64,000 nt of DNA, taken from NCBI GenBank assembly GCA_030248215.1, contig JASANG010000809.1, forward strand, positions 122,208 through 186,207. The letters are read 5' to 3'. The DNA is from Enoplolaimus lenunculus (Eukaryota; Nematoda; Enoplea; Enoplida; Thoracostomopsidae). Shown in pieces: positions 21,801 through 33,342 of this stretch. How positions within the stretch are numbered: position 1 is the first letter of the stretch; every line of letters begins with the position of its first letter. The notes beneath the pieces were generated by a model. It did not search any database. It saw only the letters and a list, made by a program, of their open reading frames with translations, and was not told the origin of the DNA. Both the position numbers and the translations under genes were made by a program.

Positions 21801-23714
21801 TTTGCAAACCGACTTTTTGGACCATTTTTTTCATTCTAGACCGTGTTTCCATCTCAACGTAAGATTACTCATCGCTCAACATGACAAAAATTTCTCGCAA
21901 CCGCTAATAACAATAATTTTAACTAATATTACGTATATACTGACAACTTAACCAGAAGTTGAAAGAAGCACAATTATATAAAATATAGACAATCTATAAT
22001 TGAAACTGTGATTAATATATATTTTGTATATTAGTCACAGCTTCAATTTATCATAAGGCTCAGGCGGGTTGAACTTGCTGCTGCAAGGTACTTTCGAATG
22101 CTGTATGCCCTGAAACGGTCTTTATATAATTGTGCTTTTTCAGTTCATTATTGAATTGTATTAGTTACTACGGGTATTTGTAACGCTATTAAAAATTATG
22201 AGTACTCAGCGTAATATAAAATCATATTTTGCCGAATGTCCGCCTCAAAAGAAGTCCAGGTCTTTACGTTTTATCATTGACAATTTTTGACCTAGAAAAG
22301 TCCTGGGGGGCCCCCAGCAAAAAAAATTTGCTGGGGGGGCACTTTGCTGGGGGGCGGCCGAAAATTCGCCGGGGGCCTTTCCTGGGGGCGGCAAAATTTT
22401 CGCCGGGGGGAAATGAAAATTTCGAAAAGTGCTGCTAAAAGATTAACGTATATACTGATCAGGATCAGGAACACAGTATTGTTTCTTAGCATGCGAGATA
22501 TGCTTGTCCTAGTGCATGTAAGCATGTGAGACATGCTTGTCCTAGTGCATATGCAATAAATGCAATGCACATATTGTTGTATGCTTACTGGCACTATACA
22601 GTCGACACATATAGTCGACGAAAAATGCAGTTGGAGAGGCGGGCTACGTGGTGCAGTGGTAGAGTGCTCGCTTAAGGATCCGTAGGCTGAGAGTTCGATC
22701 CCCGCTCTAGCCCGCTTTTCCAGCTGCTTAGTAAAAGGTCTGATGTCCCGGTTCCTACCTTGACTGACATGGGGGCCACGCCGTGAGCGCAATGGTAAAT
22801 TGCCGCTCTACGGTATCCAGTCGAAAATAGGATGGACGGTCAAGGGACGACCTTGCTGAAAATAAGAGCATGTAAGCATGTGAGACATGCTTGTCCTAGC
22901 GCATATGCAATAAATGCAATGCACATTGTGTTGTATGCTTACTGGCACTATACAGTCGACACATATAGTCGACGAAAAATGCAGTTGGAGAGGCGGGCTA
23001 CGTGGCGCAGTGGTAGAGTGCTCGCTTTAGGATCCGTAGGCTGAGAGTTCGATCCCCGCTCTAGCCCGCTTTTCCAGCTCCTTAGTAAAAGGTCTGATGT
23101 CCCGGTTCCAACCTAGACTGACTTGGGGGCCACGCCGTGAGCGCAATGGTAAATTGCCGCGCTACGGTATCCAGTCGAAAATAGGATGGACGGTCAAGGG
23201 ACGACCTTGCTGAAAATAAGGGCATGTAAGCATGTGAGACATGCTTGTCCTAGTGCATATGCAATAAATGCAATGCACATTGTGGTGTATGCTTACTGGC
23301 ACTATACAGTCGACACATATAGTCGACGAAAAATGCAGCTGGAGAGGCGGGCTACGTGGCGCAGTGGTAGAGTGCTCGCTTAAGGATCCGTAGGCTGAGA
23401 GTTCGATCCCCGCTCTAGCCCGCTTTTCCAGCTGCTTAGTAAAAGGTCTGATGTCCCGGTTCCTAAATAGACTGACAGTGCATATGCAATATATGCAATG
23501 CGCATTGTTTTTTGTATAGTATGCGCACCGGGAGCGTACGGAGCATAACAAAAGTAAAAAAACACACAATAATTAACGCCAGAAAAAAACAAAAATTACT
23601 CACTTTAACGCTATGATCACTAGAAGCGGTTGCAATACGTCTTCCGTAAAAATCGTAAGCTACATCATGTATCAAATCTTTGTGGTCCGCTGATATGGGA
23701 ATAGTTCGAAACAT
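15803..23714 (-). CDS. SEH1: Nucleoporin SEH1 (WD40 protein), complete, nine exons
   Basis: Minus-strand exons, in order: 23714-23604, 21499-21449, 21027-20922, 19326-19232, 17947-17760, 17254-17159, 16893-16741, 16388-16219 and 15888-15803. All phases agree and give 351 residues, close to the family's usual ~360. The N-terminus [18 protein letters not shown], then [59 protein letters not shown] and [17 protein letters not shown] match SEH1 throughout. SEH1 is a beta-propeller subunit of the Nup107-160 complex of the nuclear pore and of GATOR2, which controls TORC1. The eighth intron uses a GC donor (AAAG then GCAAGT). In one spot DNGCVRLW-type wording is replaced by ETGVIFLW. Introns hold a TIR-bounded minisatellite, a hAT-like MITE and a tandem SINE array. 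Confidence 0.96.
17617..17724. mobile_element. Short MITE related to the CAACCGG family, in a SEH1 intron
   Basis: The left end GTTCAACCAG and right end CATCCGGTTGAACC are inverse to each other. The interior has CCAGCTCCGGCTCCGGC as in 12978-13397. No target duplication was found. Confidence 0.5.
18071..18880. repeat. 21-bp GC-rich minisatellite enclosed by MITE ends, in a SEH1 intron
   Basis: About 35 units of 21 bp, each containing GGCGCCGTACGGGTGAAG, run from about 18090 to 18860. The array is bounded by GGATTGCGCTATACTTGAC and the inverse GCATAGCGCAACCC, with TTA on both sides (18068-18070 and 18881-18883), as for PIF/Harbinger elements. Because 21 is a multiple of three and the unit lacks stops in several frames, long frames (up to 225 codons) open on both strands. 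They encode only heptapeptide repeats such as GAVRVKD and APSFTRT and are not genes. A short relative with no such array is at 32837-32967. Confidence 0.88.
21680..22450. repeat. Two G-run-rich repeat copies in SEH1 intron 1
   Basis: Segments at about 21690-21950 and 22290-22460 share wording such as TTTGCTGGGGGGC, TTTCCTGGGGG and AAATTTTCGCCGGGGGG. Both end in an ACGTATATACTGA motif. They contain repeated runs of five to seven G and hairpins such as CCCCCAGATGATCTGGGGG. No coding function is seen. Confidence 0.55.
22639..22715 (+). repeat. tRNA-Ala-like segment, copy 1 of 3
   Basis: It carries polymerase III A and B boxes and the terminal 8-bp stem described for the array; the A box reads GGTGCAGTGGTAGAG. 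It is probably a SINE promoter rather than a tRNA gene. Confidence 0.55.
22993..23069 (+). repeat. tRNA-Ala-like segment, copy 2 of 3
   Basis: Same as copy 1 except in a few bases; the middle reads CGCTTTAGG where the other two have CGCTTAAGG. Confidence 0.55.
23347..23423 (+). repeat. tRNA-Ala-like segment, copy 3 of 3
   Basis: Matches copy 1 except in the A box, where it has GGCGCAGTGG like copy 2. It is followed by a truncated remainder of the unit that ends about 130 bp before the SEH1 exon 1 donor. Confidence 0.55.
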
Positions 23715-26044
23715 TATGTAGAGTATCTAGGAAAAAAGCATGCAGGATTTTAATCGTGGCAAAATAATCCGCCTTATTCACGTCACAAATTTTAATATTT
23801 GGAGCAAACAGGTGATTCGCTGACTCCAAAGTGCCATGGGCTAAAAAGTTCCAAAATTCTTGGTGTCTGGTCGTCTCAGTGATCGCTGCTCTGGTGCATT
23901 GGCGAGTTTAGAAATTTCCAAAATGCGCGAAATATAGTATTACGAAAATCTCGCAAACGCAGCGAGCCAGAAGCTAAACTCCATTCCAGCGCAATGCCTT
24001 AATACAAAACCTGGGTTGTTACTTTCGTTGTCGGGGCTGGACCGGGATGGTCCTACACTGGATTTGTACGTGCTAGTCTGGGAGTATCCCTGTTTTTATT
24101 TCGCAATTATATAGCAAAATGTGAAATGTGAAATGCGCTTTCAAAACTAGCCATATAATTAACAACATGATACACAAATTACTCAAGTGGTTCATACAAA
24201 AACAGTTCAGGTTTCGACCTCCTTGCACATATTATACTCACGCTAAGGCATAGGCTTAGGCATAGGTAGGTTATACTGCTGGTCTCCTGAACTGCCACTA
24301 GAAACACCAAATATTATATAATGCGAACTTTTAAAAAATATTGCGTAACTATGCATATATATTCTATAGCCTCGCTCAGAAACAGAACTGACTTAGTTTC
24401 AATCGTATTGCTAGTTTGAAGTTAAATCTTGAGGCGTACTCATAAAATCATATAAAATTTTTCACATTTCAACTACCGAGATTTCTTATATAAAAACGTA
24501 AAAAATTTCATATTTGTGACATTGTATCATGGGAATACATATTCTCCGATGCTACAAATATTTGCAACGTCTACTAAAAGCGCAGTCATTTTCCCCTATT
24601 CCAAATCTACGTTGTACAACAAGTATAAAACTCGGTTTCCGTTTCCATTTATGCTGTAGAAATGACGGAAATTCTGTTATTGTTAGCACAATATTATGGA
24701 ACATCCACGTGCACGCGCTACTGCAAAAAATGTCTGGATCTGAAAGTCCGGTAGTCCCTAACGAGGATGAAAAGTCTTATTGCATTGTGTTCATATAGCA
24801 TCGCAAACATACATAACAAACACAAAAACATATATACACTTATTTGTTTTGCTTAATTTTTTACCTTTTGTCCCGAGTCGCATCGGACAGTGTCAGGACA
24901 GTTAATAGTGTCTACGTACCGCATAAGATTGTACTTACACAGTAGTTGCAGTTTCGATTTGTACACAGATCCCAACCAGTTGGTTGGACAAATTTACCAA
25001 TTACTTATAAATATCAAATATATTTCGAGGTATATATACTGCAATTGTTCGAAATGAAATGAAGATTACGAAATTCAACCAAAGGGGCTTTCCATTTTCT
25101 AATGGTGGAAAACATGACCAGTTGTGCAGCGCGGCCACTACTGTATGACGGCTTAGGAATGGTTTGGTTGCTTCGTTTAAAAATAGAGACGTGCGTTTCG
25201 GTTTGGAAAACGCGAAAAGTGGAACAGTGTAAAATTCAAGCGTAGGTATGATTCGTTTGGGTATATAAGGAAAGTTAGAGGTGTAGGCGAGTTTCGGAAA
25301 ACGGAAAAACGTAAAAGTTAAACATACAGCGTTTCTCTATGTCTGTTAGGGAAAGGAATTGTTTCGACGGTTTGTCTGAAATTGGGAAGCGCGGTTCGGT
25401 TCAGAAAACGGGAAAAGTGGAAATGTAAAAAATTCAAACCAACACACAAAACAAATTGTCATAATTCAAGAAATATAGTCTGAAATTTCTTGATAGAGAC
25501 TAGACATATATGTCCTGAATTCAAGACTTTTATTTTTTAAATTTTTTCAGAAATATTGGTCAAAAAATTTTCACGCTGCCTTAAATTTAAAACTTTGTTT
25601 TCGAATGATCAAGAAAAGTACTTCTGATATATAAAACAAATATGTCTGAAATATTAAACACAGAGATTTGCCATGGAAGCCGACTTTTTAAGAATATAAA
25701 GAGAGCAACTGTTTTTACCTTTATACATAAAAATCAGAAAATTAATTCTTGAATAAAAAGCAACTATTTTTTGAAAGAAAGAAACTTGCATCTTATATTG
25801 GCAGTAGCAATTATACTTGAGTATAATACATTTACGTTTTAACCGTGCAAGAAACAAATTTCTGAGCTGTTTAAGGCTATTAAAGTCTGACATATAATAG
25901 AATACATTTATGCTTTGAAAATTTAAGAAAGTGGAAGTCTTGAAATTTTAAGACAATTTATTTTTGTGCAGTTTCTCAGATTCTATAGTGCGAAAATTTT
26001 TCGTCAATTTGCGTTATGTTCCTGGGAGAGGCTGCCGCCCCCCC

Positions 26045-26250
26045 TGCACCATCTGCGATTTGAAAGGATACTAAGCAGAATGGGGGCTGCCACCCTCAAG
26101 CACCCTGCACTAAATATTTTATTAAGCCGCTAAAATTACTGAAATAGTTTTGAACAGTTTGGTTCTTCAGTATGAGAACCGCTTGGAAGCATGGGGGGCA
26201 GTGGCTCCACATTCTGCTTAGTATCCCTTCAAATCGCCGGGTGGTACCAT
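26045..26250. mobile_element. MITE with long inverted ends
   Basis: The left arm with GCGATTTGAAAGGATACTAA then GCAGAATGGGGGC is matched by the inverse right arm with CCACATTCTGCTTAGTATCC then CTTCAAATCGCCGG. Arms are about 40-45 bp around a loop of about 100 bp. Confidence 0.6.
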
Positions 26251-26386
26251 AATTTGTCTGGATAAACATAGACGATTGTGGGGGGAAGTTTTTCCATTGT
26301 TGGGGGAAACTACAAAAGTATCTGAATTCTATACCTTTTAGATTTTCCACATTTCATGTGCTCCAAACGAAACCTATACTTCAGAT

Positions 26387-26595
26387 GGCCTATGTATAGA
26401 ACAGGATCGGATCGTTTTACGGAGGGGCTATAATAGAGTCAGTTTAAGTTTTAGACTAATTTTTTTGCTTAGGCTAAGCTTAGGTTTAGGCTTAGGCTTA
26501 GGAATAAGCTCGTCCATACACTTAGGCTTAGGCTTAGGCTTAGGCTTAGAAATATGCTTATACTACTGTTCCGGCCTTGTTCTGTAGATTGGCCC
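26387..26595. mobile_element. MITE with TTAGGC-type core
   Basis: The ends are GGCCTATGTATAGAACAGG and CTTGTTCTGTAGATTGGCC. The core contains the cleanest hexamer run in the window, several perfect TTAGGC units in a row near 26480-26545. Confidence 0.7.
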
Positions 26596-29500
26596 TTCAG
26601 ATATTTTCTTCCAACCCAGGGATAATCTAAGCTATTAAATTTTACACTTTTCCCTTTTCCAAACAAACTTTATATGCTAAATTTTTCCCATCGAATCAGG
26701 GAATATCTAAGCTTATGAATTTTACACTTCCAGTTTTCCCAGCCAAGCTTCTGCTTGTGTTTTTTCCTACCGAATAAGCGGAGTATCCAGCCGTCATACA
26801 GGAGTGGCTGCACTGCACTCCTGGTCATAAGTTTTCCACCTCAGAAAACGGGAAGCCGCTGCGCTATACATGGTCCAAAATCTCGATGGATCCACCATTT
26901 TTTGTTTAAAATTTTATAAAGCCTGTTGAGTATTTGCATATTTCAATTGTGTTTGCAGAAAAATAAACATCTTTGAAACTTTCATACTTCAATATTAGTT
27001 TTCCGTTTGCGGTTCGGTTACTTTGGACACCATCCGTTTCCGCTATTTTCATTATCCGTTTTTACTTTGTCTTAATTGTTTACAAACTTACTGTTCAATA
27101 AAAAATCTATTAAAACTTTCTTTAAAATAATATATGCTTAACTGAAGCTGACTCCCCCATGAGTAAACTTCGACTCACTCAGCGATTCAATGAATCGTTG
27201 ACTCAGTTTGTGTAGTCAGGAAAAGCCTGTTTCCGAGAGAGTCAATTTGACTCCCCATTTTTCACAGTGTATAGGTTAACAACTATAGTTTTTGCCAAAT
27301 TATCGGCTGGAGTCTTCAAAGTAAGTGATCTTTAAATTAAATTTTTTCTCGAATAATTTGAAAAATTAGGTTTCTCGAATAATTTGAAAAATTAGGTATT
27401 GGAATATTAATTACAAAATTAAAAGATTAGCCAATTTTTATTTTTCCAGTATAATTGCAACTATGAGTTGCCGAGGTGGTAAAACAACCAAAGTTTGTTA
27501 TGATAGTCGTAGATAAAGTTTTCGAAGTTTTTAATTAACGTTTAAGTATAATTTAGTTTTGCAGTTGGCGCATATCTAAATATCAAAATATTGATTCACG
27601 CTTAAATAGTTTACATCTACCAAAAAAAACTACCTAGAAAACTAATCATTATCACAGAAGCAAAAATTTAAAACTTTAACCCTGATGATTGTCTGTTACT
27701 CTGACATGGTTATGAAGTGTCTTCGTTTATAGATTCACATTGGGTTGAGTTCAACGATACCCTGTTTAGGCTGCAGAGTCTCTGGTTCAAAAGTTACCAC
27801 GTTTTGGAGCTTCTTGCTATATATCAAACAATGAAAGGTAAACTGCGAATCAAATTGCACAACAAATAAACCTAGATTCATGGCATATATTTTTCGAATA
27901 TGAAATTTACCTGCAGATGGTATGGCTTAAAACTCGCACTTTTTGCACTGAACTTTGTGGGTCATAAATTAATGATTCGTAGTAATATTGATACCGGTAA
28001 TGTTAATCCTCAACTATTTTGGAACTTTAAATTTTAAATCCGTTTTAGCTAAATTGCTTGATGTTGCATCGCTTGTAATACTTGATAAATCAGCAACATT
28101 CTAGTTCCAATTTTGAGCCCCTTAGCCTTACCATGCTGAGATGGCTACGCTACGCGTCTGGCCCACAACTATAAACCAAACTATATCAACATCACGGATC
28201 CTTATAGAAAAATTCCAAAACACCATAGAATTTTCGGCTTTGCTCATAAATGTTATGAATTACCTGTATGTTCCCCACCCTAAAGTTTTTTACCACCTAA
28301 TGTGTTTTGCAGACTGCGGGCCTGCATTCTGAAACCTCAACCAACTTTACATGTGCCTCACGTCACGAACAATGACGTGTCATGACGTCATTGTGCTGTG
28401 CCGTTGTTATATATTACATAAGTAAACACAAAATAGCGGGTTGTGGTGTGTCTAGTTGGAGCTTTCTATATGCAGCTTAATTAGGTGTTTTATATGGCTT
28501 TAATAGTATTTTCATACCTACATGAGCAAGCGTAGTTATATTAAAGATGGTATCACGAAAATTCGTCGCCTGACAACTTGTACTCTAAAATTTCGGCGTC
28601 CCGCGGCGAGTATAGGGCAATTCTAAGGCTGCTATTCTTTGCTGAGCCAGACACCACCGTGCGCTGCTGGAATAATCTGTGTGACGGAATTTTTGATAAT
28701 TTTATGGTGCCGCGCTGGGTGACGAACTGTCGTGTATTCATTCAGTTCATCATTTCTGGAGGGTATAACTTCTTCTGGCAAGGATATTTGTGAGCGAACA
28801 CTGCGACTGAGAGCGTTTGACTACAAGATGGAAGCGCGTAAATGTTCCGCTATGCCCATTTGAATACGTCTTTTGCTTGCAATGATATACCATAATTTTG
28901 CCTTGTGGTTGTGATATCTACATACCCATATTACCTTTGGAAAGATATTCTGTCTTTGGAATTTCGGCGGTTTCTTGTGATTAAATGTAAATTTGAACAG
29001 AAACATTATAGTGGCTCAAATGTTGAAAGTGCTTATGTGATTTAAGCTGCCTAATAATATTGAGTTTCTAGTACGGGTTAAAGACAATTATCTGAAGCCG
29101 TACGGAGGCACTTTTGCTTCTGCGGTATTTTTTACTAGAACTTCGCGCCTGTATAATAGTAAATAGTATGCTTAAGAATCGGTATACCAGTCTCAGGCCT
29201 GTAAGCCAGGTCAACATGTCGGTGACTGGTAAATATTTTTCAATGTGTACATACAAGGACTTCAGTCGACTTTACATGCTAGGTTAGAATTTGTACTATG
29301 GGAGGTGACGGCGAAATTTTTCTACCGAGACTGATCCACTGTGGACTTTCTTTGCCTACTGGCGCCATCATACCATTGGCAACGTTAGCATTTATCTAAG
29401 CCAGGTCCAGCGATCATTTGCAATGATATCCTGTTATGCCGGCTTCATCAGTGCCATAGCACATAGTTAGAATGGGGGGGGCAAGACTAACTGCGAGAAC

Positions 29501-29888
29501 GAGCAGCCAAGAGTTTGGAGACATGTCTCTCGTTCTGTACAAATTCCCGCTGTCCTCAATGAGTTTAAAAATTTATTTCTGTTCAGAAATGAATTTGCTT
29601 CGTAATCCATAGCCGATGATTTCACAGACGCGTTAGAATGATTATGGTTCCGGCCAGAAAAGTTTATCGGCTTGATTTAACCTACGCGCACATTCTATAT
29701 ACACTTCATATATTATTGATGTTGCCCACCGCAAACTAACACCTCGGCTTTGCGTATGGTTTTCACCGGCCAACCCAAATTGCTAACTTCATCCATAATC
29801 TCCTCATATGTTTCAGTCTACTACATCAATGAGTTAAATTTTTGCAACTGGTTTATCATAGCCATAGTTTATCTGAGGTACCGGCATG

Positions 29889-30054
29889 CAATGGCGGATT
29901 CAGGGGGGCACCCCGTCCGTGCCCCCCAACAGCATCTCGACAAAAATTATACAGCAATTTTGTGACAATAGTTGGCGGTTTGTGTGTGGGTCAAAAGTAA
30001 GTTTATTACCTGCGAAATTTTGGCCCCCATTTTCAGATCCTGGATCTGCCACTG
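29889..30054. mobile_element. hAT-like MITE, CAGTGGCGGATCCAG family
   Basis: Ends are CAATGGCGGATTCAGGGGGG and GATCCTGGATCTGCCACTG. The flanks CCGGCATG and CCGGTATG form an 8-bp duplication with one mismatch. It is closely similar to the element at 30838-31012. Confidence 0.75.
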
Positions 30055-30287
30055 CCGGTATGTGGTATTATTGCACACATAGTAACCAGGCGAACCAGAA
30101 TATGGTTGCGTCTCTAGGGTTTACTATTGGTGCATTGGCTTGTTGAGTTTTTCCCAATATAGTTATTTAAACGGTGTGATGTTTCAATTTAAGTTTATCG
30201 TATCGCAGTCTGTGACAAGTTTGACGATTAGGTTCAGAACGGCTGTTGCTAGCATTTCATTGCTGGAGGGTATAACCTTTGACCGTA

Positions 30288-30487
30288 GTCTGAAATGTGT
30301 ACAGCACCTATTACCAGTTGGTGATAGGTCTTGTAACTTTCGAGTTAGTGAATGGAGAGCTTAGGAATTCGTCAGTTTTCAGGTTTCACTTATCCAATCG
30401 CTGTGCAAAATTTGAGATTTGCAATTGCAACAGTTTGTGAGTTTGAAAACCACCAACTAGTGATTGATGCTATACTCAATTGAGCAT
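30288..30487. mobile_element. MITE of the CTATCACCAGTTGGTGATAG family
   Basis: The left end contains TGAAATGTGTACAGCACC then the palindrome TTACCAGTTGGTGATAGG. The right end is the imperfect inverse, with CCACCAACTAGTGATTGATG. Confidence 0.6.
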
Positions 30488-30837
30488 ACGGGCCTTATGT
30501 AAAAGTCACGCGGCGAACGAGCTTATAGCAAGCGGGAAATTTTTCTACCCTCAGCGATCCAGCAGGTTAGTATGAAGTCTGTGTTTTTCTTTTGTCTCTC
30601 CTCCAGTTTCAAGCAATATATTATCCACATTTTGATTTGTCTGCGACGCTAAGTGTAGGTGTGAAATTTTTTTTACCAATTACTCGATTGAAATTTCTGG
30701 ATCTGTCGCTGCGCGAAAATCATTATAAAAACACATGTGTGTACAGAGAATGAAAAGTAGAAACACCCACAGGCGAAATTTCTGCAGATACGAGAAAAAA
30801 CGAACTTTAATAGGCTTTAGAATAAACATGGTGGACC

Positions 30838-31012
30838 CAATGGCGGATCCATGGGGGGGCATCCCGGCCGTGGGCCCCCCAACAGCATCTCGACAAAAAT
30901 TGTATACTTAGCAATTTTGTGACAATAGTTCGTGGTTTGTGTGTGGGTCAAAATTAAGTTTATTACCTGTGAAATTTTGGCCCCCTATTTTGAGATCCTG
31001 GATCCGCCACTG
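30838..31012. mobile_element. hAT-like MITE with perfect 8-bp target duplication
   Basis: It starts CAATGGCGGATCCATGGGGG and ends GATCCTGGATCCGCCACTG. GGTGGACC lies directly on both sides (30830-30837 and 31013-31020). The interior matches 29889-30054, including ACAGCATCTCGACAAAAATT. Confidence 0.88.
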
Positions 31013-32836
31013 GGTGGACCCCAGAGACAATTTAGGTAACCCTCTATCTCGTACGTTTTTTCAAAAAATACAAACTTTGCGAACGCATTAATGCAACTGA
31101 AACTAAACCGTTCCTTACAGATAGCATATATTGGTCTGCGTGTTGTTCCATGACAGCTGTATGCTCTATCTGCTATACTGTTTTGAAACTATCTCAAAAT
31201 ATTGCGCATATTAAATTCAAGCCCGTATCCGGCTCACTTTGATACGGGATAGGGTGGACTAATTGTCATAAGGAAGCATACAAAACGTTTTCGATGACTT
31301 ACAAACAAGGTTGAAAATTTTCCGGGGACCCAAAATTCGTCGACGGTGGCTGCTGAGACACCATGGTCTCCTTTTGCTACTGATCCGATTCAATTTAACC
31401 TAGCAGACAAACATACAAAAACCAGCCTACGTCAAATGAACATGATAGAAAATACTAGAACGAGTGTGGGTTTGTATGTACGTGGGTTTAGCTCTAGCTA
31501 TTTTACCATAATATCTTCGAAAAGCAAGCGTTGTATCAATTTACCGTACAAAATATGTGTTTTTACCGGAGCCGGTTATTTTCATCCGCGGTCCGTTTCG
31601 TTTGATATTACGGGTTTTGGCTGTGGGTGGATATTTATATATTTGACAGCGTTCCGATATTATCACGTTTAGTATTTGTGAGTAATGATTGTGCATGAAT
31701 GAATGTAATAGTTGGGTCGCGGTAGTGTATACCAAAGAAGGGATAGTGGGATTATCCCCGGCGAACGTACGGAATCTGGACCCCCTAGGAATTAAATGAA
31801 ACGTACACTACGCTATAGATCCCGACGAGGTTAGTTCAATGGTGCGCTCGTTTCATGGCTGAATTACCAACATTTCGAAGCGATTGGAGCTACAAATTAT
31901 AGTGCAAACACGCACAGACATTAAGAGGAATCAATTATCGTTCACAAGTTCACAAAGTATATAAATGTTTTCAATTTTTTCGTCCTCGTACAAATTTGGA
32001 CGCGATTGTACATGTTTTATATTGTAAAAAGTTAAAATTTATACGACTATAACTTTTGAATCAGCGGTATGCAACCTTAAAAATGGCACCGCTGAACTCA
32101 GCGCGTCCGAATCTGTAAATGAGCTACTTTTCGATAAACTCGTGTGGGTCTAACCTAAGTCTAAGCTTAAGCCTTAACCGTGATTGCAGAGGAAAGTGTA
32201 TAAGAGCACTATTGCAATGCTCGATTTTACCGAGACTGTTTATCAGAAATATAATTAGTGGGAGTAGGAAAATCGATTGACCTGGTAGGAAGCCGGGTGA
32301 CCAGATAACAAGCGTGTTGTTTTCTTAACCATTTATTCTATAAAGAGGCACAAGTGCACAAACGAAAATTTCGAAACATGTCCAAAACTGTCAAAAATAT
32401 TACGTGGTATCGATATATAGCAAATTTGCAAAATGCAACGATCAGATTCAAATACGGCAATTCATTAAAGCACAAATTTTGCCCGAGTTTGTTTTGTTGT
32501 TTTTCGCGCAGAAAGCTCACGTTTGTGTCGGTTTGCAGTTTTAGTGAGAGGCCCGTGTTTTTGGGAGGCGTTTGGCCCGGTCCCAATGCGCCCGCCCTTT
32601 AACCAGGCGCTCATTTTGCTGATGAACAAATATTCACTATGATTATCGTTTTGATATCTAATATTTAATTAGTTTCTGACAGTGTAGTGTTTCGTTTTTG
32701 CCACAGGCAATTGCAGCTTCAAAAAATTGCTTTGTATTTGACTTTACGGATTAATACACATTTGATTGAGTTTGAGTTTCGGTTTACAGCCGTAAGGTAT
32801 TGATTTAGTATTAGATGCAGAGGTATAAGTGGGTAA

Positions 32837-32967
32837 GGGTTGCGCTATACTCGTTGCGCACCGACGGACACTGTTTCGCGCAGCCGCTCGTGCCGGATGC
32901 CGGCGCGCGGCAACATCAAAAGTTTGCCGCGCGCCGGCGTTCCGCTCAGTAAAGTATAACGCAACCC
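32837..32967. mobile_element. Short MITE, GGGTTGCGCTATAC family
   Basis: Ends are GGGTTGCGCTATACTCG and AAAGTATAACGCAACCC, with TAA on the left and TAG on the right. The interior has an inverted GC-rich pair around GCCGGCGCGCGGCAAC. It is the array-free relative of 18071-18880. Confidence 0.7.
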
Positions 32968-33249
32968 TAGATAGATCTTTTACCCGCGTTGCGCTTTACC
33001 CGCGGAATTTTTTTTATCAGCGGGTATACCTGCGCAACATTCATTCACCCATTACCCGTCTTTACTGGCGCAAAATATTTTTACCTTTGTCGACCTTACC
33101 TGCCCTTATTTTTTCTTCTGCGTTCAATCTAGATGTGTAATTTTATAGTGCATAGATGTTACTCGCTCGATTTATGTTACAAATACTCTTTATCAGTAAT
33201 TTTCAAAACAAATTATTAAGTAAAAATGTAACAGCGGACTGTATTGCAC

Positions 33250-33342
33250 ATTACACTCATTATCGTTAAAACTATGTTGTTTGCCAATGGATGATAAGTG
33301 ATATCGTTAAAACTATGTGTTTGCCAATGGATGATAAGTGAA
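33250..33342. repeat. Two-copy direct repeat (~40 bp)
   Basis: ATCGTTAAAACTATGT and TTTGCCAATGGATGATAAGT occur twice in tandem with a small indel between copies. Confidence 0.7.

Larger units (their letters stand above)
22513..23480 (+). repeat. Tandem tRNA-Ala-derived SINE array, 354-bp period, in SEH1 intron 1
   Basis: About 2.7 nearly identical units. Each has GCATGTAAGCATGTGAGAC, CAGTCGACACATATAGTCGA, a tRNA-like segment and GGGGCCACGCCGTGAGCGC. The tRNA-like parts at 22639-22715, 22993-23069 and 23347-23423 are exactly 354 bp apart. Each has an A box (GGCGCAGTGGTAGAG), a B box (AGTTCGATCCCC) and an 8-bp terminal stem (GCGGGCTA with TAGCCCGC). GTGGTAGAGTGCTCGCTT is very close to alanine tRNA. 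The T stem and anticodon stem pair poorly. Open frames through the array come from the repeat. Confidence 0.8.

Noticed and set aside
22639-23423. Three true tRNA-Ala genes
   Set aside because: The boxes and a terminal stem are good, but the anticodon and T stems pair poorly and the copies sit in an exact 354-bp repeat, so SINE heads are the better reading.
28340-28400. A promoter marked by TGACGTCA and related motifs
   Set aside because: CRE-like sites are present, but there is no gene start, TATA or transcript evidence nearby.
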